Positions 46,257-57,238 of a DNA stretch of 64,000 nt are shown piece by piece. Positions within the stretch are counted from its first letter, which is position 1. Each line of letters starts with the position of its first letter. Source of the DNA: Erythrobacter sp. EC-HK427 (lineage in GTDB: Bacteria; Pseudomonadota; Alphaproteobacteria; Sphingomonadales; Sphingomonadaceae); assembly GCF_902498745.1 (NCBI RefSeq), contig NZ_LR701479.1:2495059-2559058 (forward strand). The letters run 5' to 3'. Position numbers and translations under genes: made by a program. The notes under the pieces are model-generated. The model did not search any database and was not told where the DNA came from. It saw only the letters and a list, made by a program, of their open reading frames with translations.

Positions 46257-46718
46257 ATGAACCGCATTCTGCTTGGGGCATTCGGTGCTTTGGTGCTGGC
46301 GACAATCGCGCTGTTCTGGATGCAGGGCAGGGCGCAAGTGGAGGAGGCCGCACCGCCGCCCGAGCCGGGCGAAGAGGTCGCGGCAGACTCGGATGCCCTG
46401 CCCCAGGTGGACGCGAGCGGAATGCGCGGCCCAGCCCCGCCCGAAGCGAGCGAGCTGTCGCGCGAACAGCGCCGCTTCTTCCGCTACGACCGCAACCGCG
46501 ATCTGAAGATCAGCCGCAACGAAATGCTCTCCACCCGCACGGCCGCCTTCCGGCGGCTCGACACCGATGGCAACAATCTGCTGACATTCGAGGAATGGGC
46601 GATCAGCACCTCTAACCGGTTCGACGGCATGGATGCCGACGGCGATGATGAACTGACACAGGCGGAATTCGCCACCAGCAGGCCGTCACCACGGTCTACA
46701 CAAAGCTGCAGCTGTTAG
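46257..46718 (+). CDS. EF-hand calcium-binding protein
   Basis: A protein of 153 residues. One N-terminal membrane helix (about 4-22, uncleaved anchor or signal) is followed by an acidic Pro/Ala linker and three EF-hand-like loops at about 78-89 ([12 protein letters not shown]), 102-113 ([12 protein letters not shown]) and 126-137 ([12 protein letters not shown]). The first loop is imperfect. The tail ends in CSC. Its stop overlaps the trmFO stop by 4 bases. A periplasmic calcium-sensing role is likely but the partner is unknown. Confidence 0.83.
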   Translation: MNRILLGAFGALVLATIALFWMQGRAQVEEAAPPPEPGEEVAADSDALPQVDASGMRGPAPPEASELSREQRRFFRYDRNRDLKISRNEMLSTRTAAFRRLDTDGNNLLTFEEWAISTSNRFDGMDADGDDELTQAEFATSRPSPRSTQSCSC

Positions 46719-48079
46719 GCAGGAACGCTGAGGCCTTCCAGCCACGCGGTGAAATCGGCCTTCGCCCGCCCGGTATAGGCTTCTTTGCGCTGCTTCTTCG
46801 GCACATCATGGAGCGGCGGGAAGAGGCCGAAATTGACATTCATCGGCTGGAAGTTCTCTGCTTCGGCGTCGCCAGTGATATGGCTGAGCAGCGCGCCCAT
46901 CGCGGTGGTCGCAGGCGGCGGCGTCCAATCGTTGTCCGCCAGCTCTGCGGCGGTCATCATCCCTGCCATCAAGCCGACAGCGGCGCTTTCGACATAGCCT
47001 TCGCACCCCGTCACCTGGCCGGCAAAACGGATATGCGGCGCGGATTTCAGGCGCAATTGCCGGTCGAGCACGCTGGGGGAATTGAGGAAGGTGTTGCGGT
47101 GCATCCCGCCAAGCCGCGCGAACTCGGCGTTCTCCAGCCCCGGTATCGTACGGAACAGTTCCACCTGCGCGCCATACTTCATCTTGGTCTGGAACCCGAC
47201 CATGTTCCAAAGCGTGCCGAGCTTGTTGTCCTGCCGCAGCTGCACCACGGCATAGGGCCATCGGCCTTGCGGATGCTGTTCATTGGTGTCGTAGGGATTA
47301 TCCAGCCCGACACCCTTCATCGGGCCGTAGCGCAGCGTCTCCACCCCGCGCTCCGCCATCACTTCGATCGGCATACACCCGTCGAAATAGGGGGTGTCCT
47401 TCTCCCATTCCTTGAACTCGCCCTTCTCGGCATCGAGCAGGCCCTGATGGAAGGCGAGATACTGCTCCTTGGTCATCGGGCAGTTGATGTAGTCGCCGTC
47501 TTCGTTCGAGGCATCGGTGCGCTTGTTCCAGCGCGACTGGATCCAGCACTTGCTCATATCGATGCTGTCGCGGTGGACGATGGGGGCGATGGCATCGAAG
47601 AAGGCGAGGCGATCCTCGCCCGTCGCCTTGACGATGCTCTGCGCCAGTTTCTCGGCGGTGAGCGGGCCGGTGGCGACGATGGTCATGCCTGCGTTTGGCA
47701 ATGCCTCAACAAGTTCGCGCACGATGGTGACATTGGGATGCCCTGCCAAGGCCTTCTCGACCTCGGCGCTGAACACATCACGGTCCACGGCCATCGCGCT
47801 GCCTGCGGGAACCCGCGCGATCTCGCCTGCGCGCATGATGAGGCTGTCCGCACAGCGCATTTCGTGGTGCAACAGGCCGACCGCGTTCTTGGTGTCATCA
47901 TCGCTGCGGAAGGAGTTGGAGCAGACCATTTCGGCCAAGCCATCGCCCTGATGCGCAGGGGTGGAGCCCCCGCCGCCGCGCATTTCGGACAGACGCACGC
48001 GCACCCCGCGCTGCGCCAATTGCCACGCCGCCTCGCTTCCGGCCAAACCGCCGCCGATAATGTGCACCTGATGGGTCAT
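46715..48079 (-). CDS. trmFO: methylenetetrahydrofolate--tRNA-(uracil-5-)-methyltransferase
   Basis: Flavin- and folate-dependent enzyme making m5U54 in the T-loop of tRNAs. The 454 residues start with the Rossmann motif [18 protein letters not shown], followed by CSNSFRSDD near residue 54 with the family Cys, and the late [21 protein letters not shown]. Length and motifs are those of the family. It stands convergent with the EF-hand gene and divergent from the lysoplasmalogenase-like gene. Confidence 0.95.
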   Translation of the reverse strand: MTHQVHIIGGGLAGSEAAWQLAQRGVRVRLSEMRGGGGSTPAHQGDGLAEMVCSNSFRSDDDTKNAVGLLHHEMRCADSLIMRAGEIARVPAGSAMAVDRDVFSAEVEKALAGHPNVTIVRELVEALPNAGMTIVATGPLTAEKLAQSIVKATGEDRLAFFDAIAPIVHRDSIDMSKCWIQSRWNKRTDASNEDGDYINCPMTKEQYLAFHQGLLDAEKGEFKEWEKDTPYFDGCMPIEVMAERGVETLRYGPMKGVGLDNPYDTNEQHPQGRWPYAVVQLRQDNKLGTLWNMVGFQTKMKYGAQVELFRTIPGLENAEFARLGGMHRNTFLNSPSVLDRQLRLKSAPHIRFAGQVTGCEGYVESAAVGLMAGMMTAAELADNDWTPPPATTAMGALLSHITGDAEAENFQPMNVNFGLFPPLHDVPKKQRKEAYTGRAKADFTAWLEGLSVPA

Positions 48080-48144
48080 AGCCCGCGCAGATAGGTCGCT
48101 TTGCCCGCTGGCGCAATCGGGCCTTGCGCGGTAGACATCAGGCC

Positions 48145-48819
48145 ATGTCCAAGAAAGCCCTCGTCGAAAAGCGCCCCTTTCTGGTGCTGAGCGTGTGCGC
48201 GGCGCTGCTGTATTATTTCGTGCAGGATTCGGCGATGCCCGATCCCTTTCTGGTGCTGATCAAAGGGAGCGCGGTGGGCCTGCTCGCGGTCTATGCGTGG
48301 CTGCGGCATGGCTCGCAATCGGCGCGACTGCTGGCCGCCGCGCTGGTCGCCGCGGCGATTGGAGACATGGCGATCCGGTTCGACTTTGTGGCGGGCGGGG
48401 CGGCCTTCTTCGTCTACCATGTGATCGCGCTGGCGCTGTTCCTGCGCCACAAGGGCAAGCCGATGGAGGGCAAAGACAGCCTGATTTTCATCACCCTGCT
48501 GCTCGGCACGCCACTGCTCGCCTGGTATCTTCCCGCTGACGAAGGGATGCGCATCCCCGTCGCGCTTTACGCGCTCGCGCTCGGCGCGATGGCGGCGGGT
48601 GCCTGGGCGAGCGACTTCCCCCGCCGCATGGTGGGCGCTGGCGGCGTTTTGTTCGTGATTTCTGACCTGCTGATTTTCAGTGAGATGGGGCCGCTTGCGG
48701 ACAGCGTGCTGCCCGCTCTGCTGATCTGGCCGACCTATTATCTGGGCGTGTTCCTCATCACCGTGGGGGTGATAACGACTCTGCGAAAGCGCGCGCCGGA
48801 ATTGCGGGTGGTGCATTAG
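48145..48819 (+). CDS. lysoplasmalogenase-like (YhhN/TMEM86) membrane protein
   Basis: A protein of 224 residues with about eight membrane helices. It fits the YhhN family in helix spacing and in the conserved [11 protein letters not shown] and [10 protein letters not shown] segments, where family members carry Asp residues thought to form the active site. Eukaryotic relatives hydrolyse the vinyl-ether bond of lysoplasmalogens; the bacterial substrate is not settled. The ATG at 48145 is used; an in-frame ATG 7 codons upstream falls in a poor context. Confidence 0.82.
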   Translation: MSKKALVEKRPFLVLSVCAALLYYFVQDSAMPDPFLVLIKGSAVGLLAVYAWLRHGSQSARLLAAALVAAAIGDMAIRFDFVAGGAAFFVYHVIALALFLRHKGKPMEGKDSLIFITLLLGTPLLAWYLPADEGMRIPVALYALALGAMAAGAWASDFPRRMVGAGGVLFVISDLLIFSEMGPLADSVLPALLIWPTYYLGVFLITVGVITTLRKRAPELRVVH

Positions 48820-48863
48820 CCCCACCCTTCATTCCAAACCCGTTTCAGGATGACAAAAGGGCT

Positions 48864-51662
48864 TTAATCCGCTTCGGGCTCCGTCGCATCCCCGTCACTG
48901 CGCAACTCCTGCAATTCCGCCGCTACCGCTTCCTCCGCAGGGTTTTCCGGGCCTTCCTCTTCATCGATCAGCGCCGCGCCCACAATGTGCTCGCCCTTCG
49001 CCACGTTGAAGATGCGCACACCCGACGAGCTGCGCCCGTAGATCGAGAAGCCCTTGTGCTCCTCAAACCCGTTTCCGAGCAGATGGCGGAAGTCGATGGA
49101 GAAGCGGATCAGCTTCGCCTGATCGGTCACCAGCATCAGCTGCGCGCCGTGCTTCACCGGGAAGCTGGCGACAACCGGGCCGTTGCGATCCTTGTCCGAG
49201 GGCTCGCCTATATTGGTCAGCCCCTGACCGCCGCGCCCGATGGTGCGGTATTCGTAAGCAGAGCTGATTTTGCCATAACCGTTCGCGGTGAGGGTGAGGA
49301 TAAACTCCTCTTCTTCCGCCATCCGCGCCATGGTGTCCGCAGCCAGCGTGGGTTCGTTCTCATTGTTCTTCCACGCCGCCGCGCGGAGATAGGCCTCGCG
49401 CGTTTCCATATCGGCAGATAGCGGATCAAGGATCGCCAGGCTGACGACCTTCGCCCCGTCCTTCAATGTCATGCCGCGCACGCCAATGCCGGTGCGGCTC
49501 TTGGTTTCGCGGGCATCGGTGGCGGAGAAGCGGATGGCCTTGCCCGAATCCGAAGCGAGGAAAATCTCCTGATCCTCGGTCAGCAGCGCGACGCCGATCA
49601 GCCGGTCGCCGCTGCCTTCGACAAAGCCCATCGCATATTTGCCCGCCGTGGGAACGTTGGTGAAAGCGTCCATCGAATTGCGGCGCACCATGCCCTGTTC
49701 GGTCGCGAAAACGATGTTGAGCGCTTCCCAATCGGCCTCGTCCTCGGGCAGCGAGAGCACATTGGTGACGCGCTCCTCATTGCCCAAAGGCAGCAGATTG
49801 ACCATCGGGCGGCCCTTGGTCTGCGGCCCGCCTTCGGGCAGCTTCCATACCTTCAGGCGATAGACCCGGCCGGTATTGGTGAAGAACAGCACGGGGTTGT
49901 GGGTGGAGGTGACGAACATCTCCACCACCGCATCCTCGTCCTTGGTCGCCATGCCGCTGCGGCCCTTGCCGCCGCGCGCCTGCGCGCGGAACGTGGCGAG
50001 GGGGGTGCGCTTGATGTAGCCGCCGTGGGTGACGGTGACGACCATCTCTTCGCGCTCGATCAAATCTTCATCGTCGATCCCGTCCCAAGCGGGCGCGATT
50101 TCGGAGACGCGCGGGGTCGCAAACTGGTCGCGCACGTCCTGCAATTCCTCGCGCATCACGCCGTAGAGCTTGACGCGGTCGGCGAGGATGGAGAGGAAAT
50201 ATTCGATCTTGTCGGCAAGCTCTTGCAGCTCGCCGCCAATCTGGTCGCGGCCCAGCGCGGTCAGGCGGTGGAGGCGCAATTCGAGAATGGCGTTCACTTG
50301 CCGCTCGGACAGCTGATAGGTGCCGCCAGCCTCGTCCACCGAAGGTTCGATCGCTTCGACCAGCGCGATATATTGCGCGATGTCGCCAATCGGCCATTCC
50401 TTGGTGAGCAGCTTTTCGCGGGCAATCTGCGGGTTGGATGAGCCACGGATCATCGCCACGACTTCATCCAGATTGGACACCGCCACCACCAGGCCGAGCA
50501 AGATATGCGCCCGGTCGCGCGCCTTGTTCAGTTCGAACTTGGTGCGCCGCGTGATGACCTGCTCGCGGAACTGGATGAACGCCTGGATAAAATCGCGCAG
50601 CGCCAGCGTTTCCGGCCGTCCGCCCCGAATGGCGAGCATATTGGCGGGGAAACTGGTTTGCGCAGGCGTGTGCCGCCACAGCTGGTTGAGCACCACATCG
50701 GGCGTCGCATCGCGCTTCAGATCGATCACCACGCGCACACCAGCCCGGCTCGATTCGTCGCGGATATCGGAAATGCCTTCGATCCGCTTTTCCTTGGCCG
50801 CTTCGGCGATCTTTTCGACCAGACCGGCCTTGCCGACCTGATAAGGGATGGCGGTCAGCACAATGCTCTGCCGGTCTCCACGCCCGGTTTCGATCTCGTG
50901 GCGGCTGCGCATCAGGATGGAGCCGCGCCCGGTCGTATAGGCCGAACGCGCGCCCGATTTGCCGAGGATCAACGGCGCGGTCGGGAAGTCCGGGCCGGGA
51001 ATGATCTCGTGCAATTGTTCCGACGTGATGCCCGGATCATCCATATAGGCAAAACAGGCGTCGATCACTTCGCCCAGATTGTGCGGCGGAATATTGGTCG
51101 CCATACCCACCGCAATGCCGCCCGCGCCGTTGACCAACAGGTTCGGGAAGCGGGCAGGCAGAACCGACGGCTCGGTCTCGCTGCCGTCGTAATTGGGAAC
51201 GAAATCAACCGTATCCTTGTCGAGATCGGCGAGCAGCGAGTCCGCGGCCTTGGCCAGACGGCTCTCGGTATAACGCATCGCGGCAGGCGGATCGGGGTCC
51301 ATGCTGCCGAAATTGCCTTGGCCGTCAATCAGCGGCAGGCGCAGGCTCCACGGCTGCACCATGCGGGCGAGCGCATCGTAAATCGCGCTGTCGCCATGCG
51401 GGTGGTACGAACCCATGACTTCGCCAACGATCTTGGCCGACTTGCGATAGGGCTTGTTCGAGGTGTAACCGCCCACTTGTGCGGCATACAGAATGCGGCG
51501 GTGCACCGGCTTCAAACCGTCGCGCACATCGGGCAGCGCGCGGCTGACGATCACGCTCATCGCGTAATCGAGATAGCTCGTCTTCATCTCATCGACGATG
51601 TCGATGCGGCCATATTCTTCCGGCGCGGAAGGCGGAGTCAAATCGTCGGTTTCATCGCTCAC
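48864..51662 (-). CDS. gyrA: DNA gyrase subunit A
   Basis: Breaks and rejoins DNA during negative supercoiling. The 932 residues include the breakage-reunion domain, with the catalytic Tyr in [14 protein letters not shown] near residue 132 and the quinolone region [15 protein letters not shown] carrying the sensitive-type Ser and Asp. The C-terminal six-bladed domain shows the GyrA-box-like [10 protein letters not shown] near 565. The acidic tail is normal. No resistance substitutions are visible at the two classic positions. Confidence 0.97.
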   Translation of the reverse strand: MSDETDDLTPPSAPEEYGRIDIVDEMKTSYLDYAMSVIVSRALPDVRDGLKPVHRRILYAAQVGGYTSNKPYRKSAKIVGEVMGSYHPHGDSAIYDALARMVQPWSLRLPLIDGQGNFGSMDPDPPAAMRYTESRLAKAADSLLADLDKDTVDFVPNYDGSETEPSVLPARFPNLLVNGAGGIAVGMATNIPPHNLGEVIDACFAYMDDPGITSEQLHEIIPGPDFPTAPLILGKSGARSAYTTGRGSILMRSRHEIETGRGDRQSIVLTAIPYQVGKAGLVEKIAEAAKEKRIEGISDIRDESSRAGVRVVIDLKRDATPDVVLNQLWRHTPAQTSFPANMLAIRGGRPETLALRDFIQAFIQFREQVITRRTKFELNKARDRAHILLGLVVAVSNLDEVVAMIRGSSNPQIAREKLLTKEWPIGDIAQYIALVEAIEPSVDEAGGTYQLSERQVNAILELRLHRLTALGRDQIGGELQELADKIEYFLSILADRVKLYGVMREELQDVRDQFATPRVSEIAPAWDGIDDEDLIEREEMVVTVTHGGYIKRTPLATFRAQARGGKGRSGMATKDEDAVVEMFVTSTHNPVLFFTNTGRVYRLKVWKLPEGGPQTKGRPMVNLLPLGNEERVTNVLSLPEDEADWEALNIVFATEQGMVRRNSMDAFTNVPTAGKYAMGFVEGSGDRLIGVALLTEDQEIFLASDSGKAIRFSATDARETKSRTGIGVRGMTLKDGAKVVSLAILDPLSADMETREAYLRAAAWKNNENEPTLAADTMARMAEEEEFILTLTANGYGKISSAYEYRTIGRGGQGLTNIGEPSDKDRNGPVVASFPVKHGAQLMLVTDQAKLIRFSIDFRHLLGNGFEEHKGFSIYGRSSSGVRIFNVAKGEHIVGAALIDEEEGPENPAEEAVAAELQELRSDGDATEPEAD

Positions 51663-51961
51663 GAGCGGGGCAATTCCGGTTCTGTTTCAGATAAAAGAAA
51701 ATGTAGGGGAAGGGGGGGCAAAGCGCCAGTTTTCGGGCACCGGCAACGGGGGAGAAACGGCGGTTTTCCACATATCCCGTCGCAATCCGCAACGGGCTGC
51801 TTCGCGGTAAGGGATACACGGGTTTACAAATGCGTTAAAACGCCATTCAGCGCATTTTCGCTAACCCGGATTGGCAATCTGCGGCGGTGCAATTACAGAC
51901 CGTCCGGAACGACGGGGCAGCATTGGCTGCCACGCCCAAATTATTCAGGAGAGAGTATCCC
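51663..51961. other. intergenic region between gyrA and a TPR protein gene
   Basis: 299 bases without a gene, separating divergent starts. It must hold both promoters, but no clear -35/-10 pair stands out. The only structure noticed is a 7-base inverted pair AAATGCG/CGCATTT (51828-51834 and 51851-51857). The Shine-Dalgarno AGGAGAG of the downstream gene lies at its end. Confidence 0.6.
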
Positions 51962-53230
51962 ATGTTCGCAGCTTTCCGCACCACTCGCCGGAAATCCTCG
52001 CACGTTGCGCTGGCCATCGCGCTGGCGACAGGCACTGCCGTGTCCGGTGTCGCCTATGCTCCGGCCGCTTTCGCACAGGAAGCGCAGGCACCTTCGCGCG
52101 CCTTTGGCGAGGCATATAACCTGATGGTGCCGCTGGTGCAGGGCGAAACGCAGGATTACGAGGCAGCGCGCGCCATGCTCCCGTCTCTCCTCGCGGCGGT
52201 CGAAAACGCCCGCGACAATGACCTTGCAGGCTCCATCCAGATCAATATCGGCGGCCATTTTTCCGACCGCCAGATGCAGCGTCGGGGCCTCGAACAGCGC
52301 CTTGCCAGCGGACTGGTTGCACCCGAGCAGGTCGGCCTGCTCCATTGGTATGCGGGCAATTTCGCGATTGAAGTGGAGGAGTACGCCGCTGCGCGCGATC
52401 ATCTGAACGCAGCGATGGCGGCTGGCTATGCAGGTGACGGTGCGGATATCGTCAACCTGATCGCCCGCACTTACACCGAAGAAGGCAATGATCGCGGCGC
52501 CTACGACTACCTGTCGCGCGCGATTGCCGATGCCGATGCTGCCGGAACGCCGGTGCGTGAGGCATGGCTGCGCAACGTGCTGCAATTTGTCTACGAAGAG
52601 GGTATGGTTGACGAAGCGAGCGCGGTTATTCTGCGGCTTGTGCGCACCTCTGACGAGCCCGACCGTGCGTGGAGCGACGGCTTGCGGATCGTGAGCCAGA
52701 TGCTCGAAGTGAGCGAAGATGCCCGCGTCGATCTCTACCGCCTGATGATAGAGCGTGATGCGCTGGTCGATCGTCCCAATATGGTCGAATTTATCGAAGC
52801 CATCGATCCCCGCCTGATGTCGAACGAAGTGCTCGAAATCCTGCGTATCGGCGTGGCCGCTGGCGAGTTCCAGACCGAAGGGGACGGCTACTACACCGAG
52901 GTAAACACGATTGCGCAAGCCCGCGCGCCGATTGACCGCAATGGCATTGCCGGGATCGTGTCTGAAGGGCGCGGCGGTGATGCGCTGGATGCGATGAATG
53001 CGGGCGACGTGCTGTTCTCGCTCGACGATTACGCGCAGGCCGAAGACATGTATGCGCTCGGCCTTGAGCGTGGTTTCGACGGCAATACCGCGCATATGCG
53101 TATCGGCATCAACCAGGCGATGCAGGGCGAATATGATGCCGCGCTCGCCAGCTTTGCCAGTGTGGGCGGAGAGCGTGCGACTATCGCTGCGCTGTGGACG
53201 GCCCATGTGGAAGCCCTGCGCGGGATGTAA
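51962..53230 (+). CDS. secreted TPR-like repeat protein
   Basis: A protein of 422 residues. A signal peptide of about 38 residues ends near AAFAQEAQ; the mature part is Ala/Glu-rich helical hairpins of TPR character (LLHWYAGNFAIEVEEYAAARDHLNAAM and others), without Cys or any catalytic motif. Such periplasmic TPR proteins hold complexes together; no partner is identified here. The start at 51962 follows a good AGGAGAG. It is followed by a strong terminator. Confidence 0.72.
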   Translation: MFAAFRTTRRKSSHVALAIALATGTAVSGVAYAPAAFAQEAQAPSRAFGEAYNLMVPLVQGETQDYEAARAMLPSLLAAVENARDNDLAGSIQINIGGHFSDRQMQRRGLEQRLASGLVAPEQVGLLHWYAGNFAIEVEEYAAARDHLNAAMAAGYAGDGADIVNLIARTYTEEGNDRGAYDYLSRAIADADAAGTPVREAWLRNVLQFVYEEGMVDEASAVILRLVRTSDEPDRAWSDGLRIVSQMLEVSEDARVDLYRLMIERDALVDRPNMVEFIEAIDPRLMSNEVLEILRIGVAAGEFQTEGDGYYTEVNTIAQARAPIDRNGIAGIVSEGRGGDALDAMNAGDVLFSLDDYAQAEDMYALGLERGFDGNTAHMRIGINQAMQGEYDAALASFASVGGERATIAALWTAHVEALRGM

Positions 53231-53259
53231 TTGCCGCGCTGGTCAACACCCTCAAGAAC

Positions 53260-53300
53260 GGGCGGGAAGCGGGTTGCCGTTTCCCGCCCTTTCTGTCTTT
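53260..53300 (+). terminator. intrinsic terminator after the TPR protein gene
   Basis: GGGCGGGAA-GCGG (53260-53272) pairs with its complement at 53277-53289 around a GTTG loop, including one G-T pair, and is followed by TTTCTGTCTTT. Confidence 0.85.
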
Positions 53301-53351
53301 CCCGCGCATTCGTGCACCGCATGGTAAGCCTTGGCTGGTAAGGGAGCGCGG

Positions 53352-54239
53352 ATGTTCCGCTGGTTCCTTCTTTGCACGCTGCTGCTCGGCTGGCTTGCCG
53401 CACCGCTCCACGCGCAGGGCGTGGCGGGCGCGCCGCTTTCGCCGCGCGGCGGGGTGATTGCGCTGCCAGAAGCGCAGGCCAGCATCGATCTCGGTGAAGC
53501 CTACGACTTTTACGGCCCCGCCGATACGCGCCGCATCCTCGTCGAAATGTGGGAAAACCCGGCGCGCGAGGCCGAGGGCGTGCTCGGCCTTATCATGCCG
53601 CGCGGAAGCTCACCGCAGCAGCGCGGCTGGGGTGCTATCGTGACGTGGGAGGACATCGGCTATGTGTCTTCGGAAACCGCGCGTGATGCCGATTATGACG
53701 CATTGCTCGGCCAGATGCAGGCCGCGGTACGCAGCGGCAATGCCGGGCGGCGGGCCGATGGCTACACCAATGTGCAATTGCTCGGGTGGGCACAGCGGCC
53801 CGAGCATGACAGCGTGGCCAATACCGTCACCTGGGGGAAAGAGTTCACCTTTTTCGATGGTGAACCCAATACGCTGCATTATGATCTGCGTGTTCTCGGC
53901 CGCAACGGGGTGCTCAGCCTCAATGTGGTGGGCAGCATCGAGCAACTGCCCGAAATCCGCAGTGCCGCGCAGGATCTCGGCCGCCGAACACGGTTTGATC
54001 CGGGCGCGCGCTACGCCGATTTCGATGCCGAACGCGACGAAGTGGCGGGCTATGGCATCGCCGGACTGGTGGCGACCGGAGCGGGGGTGGCGATTGCCAA
54101 GAATGTCGGCGTGTGGGCGCTGTTCGCCAAGCTGTTGCAGCCACTGGGCATCGCCCTGCTGATCCTCGCCGCCGCGCTGGCGACGCCGATGCGCAGACTT
54201 TTCGGCAAGAAAGCCAGCGACGCGCGCGCTACACGTTGA
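53352..54239 (+). CDS. DUF2167 family membrane protein
   Basis: A protein of 295 residues: a signal peptide (cleaved near LHAQG), a mature domain with GWGAIVTWEDIGYVSSE near residue 98 and WGKEFTFFDGEPNTLHYDLRVLGRNGVLSLNVV near 165, the DUF2167 hallmark, and two membrane helices near the C-terminus (about 235-280). The function is unknown. The last 11 bases overlap the 3' end of ychF on the other strand. Confidence 0.85.
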   Translation: MFRWFLLCTLLLGWLAAPLHAQGVAGAPLSPRGGVIALPEAQASIDLGEAYDFYGPADTRRILVEMWENPAREAEGVLGLIMPRGSSPQQRGWGAIVTWEDIGYVSSETARDADYDALLGQMQAAVRSGNAGRRADGYTNVQLLGWAQRPEHDSVANTVTWGKEFTFFDGEPNTLHYDLRVLGRNGVLSLNVVGSIEQLPEIRSAAQDLGRRTRFDPGARYADFDAERDEVAGYGIAGLVATGAGVAIAKNVGVWALFAKLLQPLGIALLILAAALATPMRRLFGKKASDARATR

Positions 54240-55329
54240 ACTTGAACAGCAACACGTCGCCATCCTGCACGACGTATTCCTTGCCTTCCTGTCGCAACTT
54301 TCCCGCTTCCTTGGCCGGGACTTCCCCGCCAAGCGTGACATAGTCGTCAAAAGCAATGGTTTCGGCGCGGATGAAACCGCGTTCGAAATCGGTATGGATC
54401 TCGCCAGCCGCCTGCGGGGCCTTAGCGCCATCGGGGAATGTCCATGCCCGCGCTTCCTTCGGGCCTGCGGTGAAGAAGGTCTTGAGGCCGAGTAGCTGGT
54501 ATCCGGCGCGGATCACGCGGGCGAGGCCGCTTTCGGTGAGGCCCAGATCGGCGAGAAATTCACCGCGATCTTCCGGCGCCATCTGCACCAGTTCGGCTTC
54601 GATTGCAGCGGAAACGACCACCGCCTGCGCACCCTCTGCCTGGGCCTTTTCGAACACACGCTGTGACAGCGCATTGCCCTCGGCCGCCTCGTGCTCGGCC
54701 ACATTGCAGACATAGAGCACCGGCTTGGCGGTGAGCAGCTGCGCCTGACGCAGCAGCCGCGCTTCCTCGTCATCATTGGGCTCGGTCAGCCGCGCGGGCT
54801 TGCCGTCGCGCAGCAGGGCGAGCGCTTGGCCCAGCACGCTGGCGAGCGCCTTGGCTTCCTTGTCGCCCGCAGTGGCCCGCTTGGCGGCATTGTCGACGCG
54901 CTTTTCCAGACTCTCAAGATCGGCGAGCATCAGCTCGGTTTCCACCACTTCGGCATCGGCAATCGGATCAACCTTGTTGGCGACGTGCTGGATATCGTCA
55001 TCCTCGAAGCAGCGCAGCACATGGACGATGGCATCGACCTCGCGGATATTGCCGAGGAACTGGTTGCCAAGCCCTTCGCCCGCGCTCGCGCCCTTTACCA
55101 GACCGGCAATGTCGACGAAGCCGAGCTGGGTGGGAATGATCTTCGCGCTTTTGGCAATCGCCGCAATCTGGTCGAGCCGCGGATCGGGCACCGAGACCTG
55201 TCCGACATTCGGCTCGATCGTGCAGAACGGATAATTCGCCGCCTCGGCAGCCTGCGTTTCGGTGAGCGCATTGAACAGGGTGGACTTGCCGACATTGGGC
55301 AGGCCAACGATCCCGCAGCGGAATCCCAT
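54229..55329 (-). CDS. ychF: redox-regulated ATPase YchF
   Basis: Obg-related P-loop NTPase that prefers ATP and binds ribosomes. The 366 residues start MGFRCGIVGLPNVGKSTLFNAL (P-loop), followed by VDIAGLVKGASAGEGLGNQFL (switch), VCNVAEHEA, and the C-terminal TGS domain ending VQDGDVLLFKFNV. Length and motifs are standard. The ATG at 55329 fits the family start; an upstream in-frame start gives unrelated sequence. Confidence 0.96.
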   Translation of the reverse strand: MGFRCGIVGLPNVGKSTLFNALTETQAAEAANYPFCTIEPNVGQVSVPDPRLDQIAAIAKSAKIIPTQLGFVDIAGLVKGASAGEGLGNQFLGNIREVDAIVHVLRCFEDDDIQHVANKVDPIADAEVVETELMLADLESLEKRVDNAAKRATAGDKEAKALASVLGQALALLRDGKPARLTEPNDDEEARLLRQAQLLTAKPVLYVCNVAEHEAAEGNALSQRVFEKAQAEGAQAVVVSAAIEAELVQMAPEDRGEFLADLGLTESGLARVIRAGYQLLGLKTFFTAGPKEARAWTFPDGAKAPQAAGEIHTDFERGFIRAETIAFDDYVTLGGEVPAKEAGKLRQEGKEYVVQDGDVLLFKFNV

Positions 55330-55461
55330 CAGTTTTACCTTTGTTTGAGTATGTGTTGCGCCGCGCCTTAGCGGCAGGCTGGCGCTTTTGCCAGCACGGC
55401 GCACATCTTGCGTTTGGCAGTTTCACCGAATTTTTCCAGTTTTGCGATACATCCCGCGCCC

Positions 55462-56580
55462 ATGACACACACACCCTTCTTGCGGCTGGCGCTCGCCGCC
55501 GCTGCAACCGCCTCGCTTGCCGCCTGTTCGCTGTTCTCCGATCCGGTGGAGCAGGCGCAGGAAGCCTTTGCCGCGCAGGACTATTTCGCCGCGCGCGATC
55601 ATGTTCTGGCGGCGCTGGAGGCAGATGGCGAGGATGTCGCGGCATTGGAACTGTTCGCGCGCATCCAGTTGGCGATGGGGCTGGGGGCGGAGGCCATAGC
55701 GACGCTCGACCGGCTTGCCACCGCCAATGGCTTGCCGGAAGACGGCGCGGTGCTGCGGGCCGAGGCCTTGCTGCAAACCGGCGAGCGCGAAGCGGCGCTG
55801 GAGCTGCTCGAAGGCGAGGAAAGCGCAGAAAGCTGGCGCTTGCGCGCACTGGCAGCGATCATGGCGGATGATCCGCAAGGCGCGGCAGAGGCGTTCATGG
55901 CCGGTCGCGACGCGCCGGGTGACCAGACCAAGCTCTACACCGCCGCTGCAACCTTCCACCTCGATCGCGGCAATGCCGATGCGGCGCGCTTTGCCGTTGC
56001 CCGCGCGCAGGAATTGGCCCCGCAAAGTATCGAAACGCTGTTCGTGACCGCACGCCTGGCGCAAATGGACGGTCAGGCGGAACTGGCCGCGCGCGCTTAC
56101 ATGGGCATTCTGGAGCTGTCGGAGAACGACCGGCCGGCACTGCTCGGCGCGATTTCGCAGCTCGACCGACTGGGCAGGCTCGACCTTGTCCGTCCGCTGG
56201 TAGCGCGGGGCAGGGCAGCCTATCCGACCGATATCGAGTTTATCTACCTCGATGCCAGCGTGCTGGCCTTTGACGGTAACTGGCAGGCCACCCGCGACCT
56301 TTTGCAGCAGAATGAAGCGGCGGTGGCCGATCATGACAACGCGCGCGGCCTGTACGGGCAGGCGCTGCTCAATCTGGGGCAGGTGGAACTGGCGCGAGCG
56401 CAGGTCGAGCCGCTGGTCAACCGCTTTCCCGATAACGCCGCCTATGCGCGTATCCTTACCGAGATCTATCTGGCAGCGGGCGATGCGGCACAGGCGCTGC
56501 GGGTGATCCAGCCCTTCGCGGCGCGCAGCAATGCCGAACCGGTTGACCGCGAACTGGCGGAGCGTGCTTCGCGCGGTTAG
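55462..56580 (+). CDS. lipoprotein with TPR-like repeats
   Basis: A protein of 372 residues, beginning with a lipoprotein signal whose lipobox LAAC places the lipidated Cys at residue 22 (SLAACSLFSD). The mature part is a run of about ten Ala/Leu-rich helical pairs of TPR type, with repeats near 40-75, 165-200 and 290-340. Similar lipoproteins act in exopolysaccharide export, but no such genes are nearby, so no function is assigned. The 3' end overlaps pth by 4 bases. Confidence 0.72.
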   Translation: MTHTPFLRLALAAAATASLAACSLFSDPVEQAQEAFAAQDYFAARDHVLAALEADGEDVAALELFARIQLAMGLGAEAIATLDRLATANGLPEDGAVLRAEALLQTGEREAALELLEGEESAESWRLRALAAIMADDPQGAAEAFMAGRDAPGDQTKLYTAAATFHLDRGNADAARFAVARAQELAPQSIETLFVTARLAQMDGQAELAARAYMGILELSENDRPALLGAISQLDRLGRLDLVRPLVARGRAAYPTDIEFIYLDASVLAFDGNWQATRDLLQQNEAAVADHDNARGLYGQALLNLGQVELARAQVEPLVNRFPDNAAYARILTEIYLAAGDAAQALRVIQPFAARSNAEPVDRELAERASRG

Positions 56581-57146
56581 TCCTGCATCCTGAGCGCGTA
56601 GTCGCTCATAAACCGCGCATCGTCACCCTTGGCGAGCCAGTCAGCTTCGGCACCAATGGCGCCGAGCATGGCGACCAGATCGTCCATCTCGGATTTGGCG
56701 TAATTGCCCAGCACATGGCCGTGCACCCTGTCCTTATGACCGGGATGGCCGATGCCGATGCGCACGCGGCGGAACTCCGCGCCGCAATGCTGGTCGATGG
56801 AACGCAGGCCGTTATGCCCGGCATGGCCGCCGCCCTGCTTCACCTTGATCCTGAACGGCTCCAGATCAAGCTCGTCATGGAAGACGGTGAGTGCGTCTGT
56901 CTCCAGCTTGTAGAAGCGCAGCGCCTCACCCACCGCGCGGCCGCTCTCGTTCATGAAGGTGGCGGGCTTCAGCAGCAGCACTTTCGCCCCGCCGATGCGT
57001 CCTTCCTTCGCCCAGCCCTGGAACTTCTTCTGCACCGGCCCGAAATCGTGCATTTCAGCCAGCACATCGCACACCATGAAGCCGACATTGTGCCGGTGCA
57101 TGGCATATTTGGGACCGGGATTTCCGAGGCCTGCCCAGATCTGCAT
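56577..57146 (-). CDS. pth: peptidyl-tRNA hydrolase
   Basis: Frees tRNA from prematurely released peptidyl-tRNA. The 189 residues have the catalytic His in MHRHNVGFMVCD near residue 20, KPATFMNESGRAVG near 61, and HDELDLEPFRIKVKQGGGHAGHNGLRS near 95. It lies downstream of rplY on the same strand, the usual pair, though a hairpin separates the two. Confidence 0.96.
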   Translation of the reverse strand: MQIWAGLGNPGPKYAMHRHNVGFMVCDVLAEMHDFGPVQKKFQGWAKEGRIGGAKVLLLKPATFMNESGRAVGEALRFYKLETDALTVFHDELDLEPFRIKVKQGGGHAGHNGLRSIDQHCGAEFRRVRIGIGHPGHKDRVHGHVLGNYAKSEMDDLVAMLGAIGAEADWLAKGDDARFMSDYALRMQD

Positions 57147-57181
57147 GGCGTTCCTCTAAAGGTCGGGAGCACAAATGCAAA

Positions 57182-57204
57182 CGCCGGCCCCATCGGAGCC
57201 GGCG
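57182..57204 (-). terminator. hairpin between rplY and pth
   Basis: CGCCGGC (57182-57188) pairs with GCCGGCG (57198-57204) around 9 bases; on the minus strand TTTGCATTT follows. It may attenuate rather than stop transcription into pth. Confidence 0.5.
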
Positions 57205-57238
57205 CAGCATAATGTCCGTTTGACAGGAAAAGGAGAGC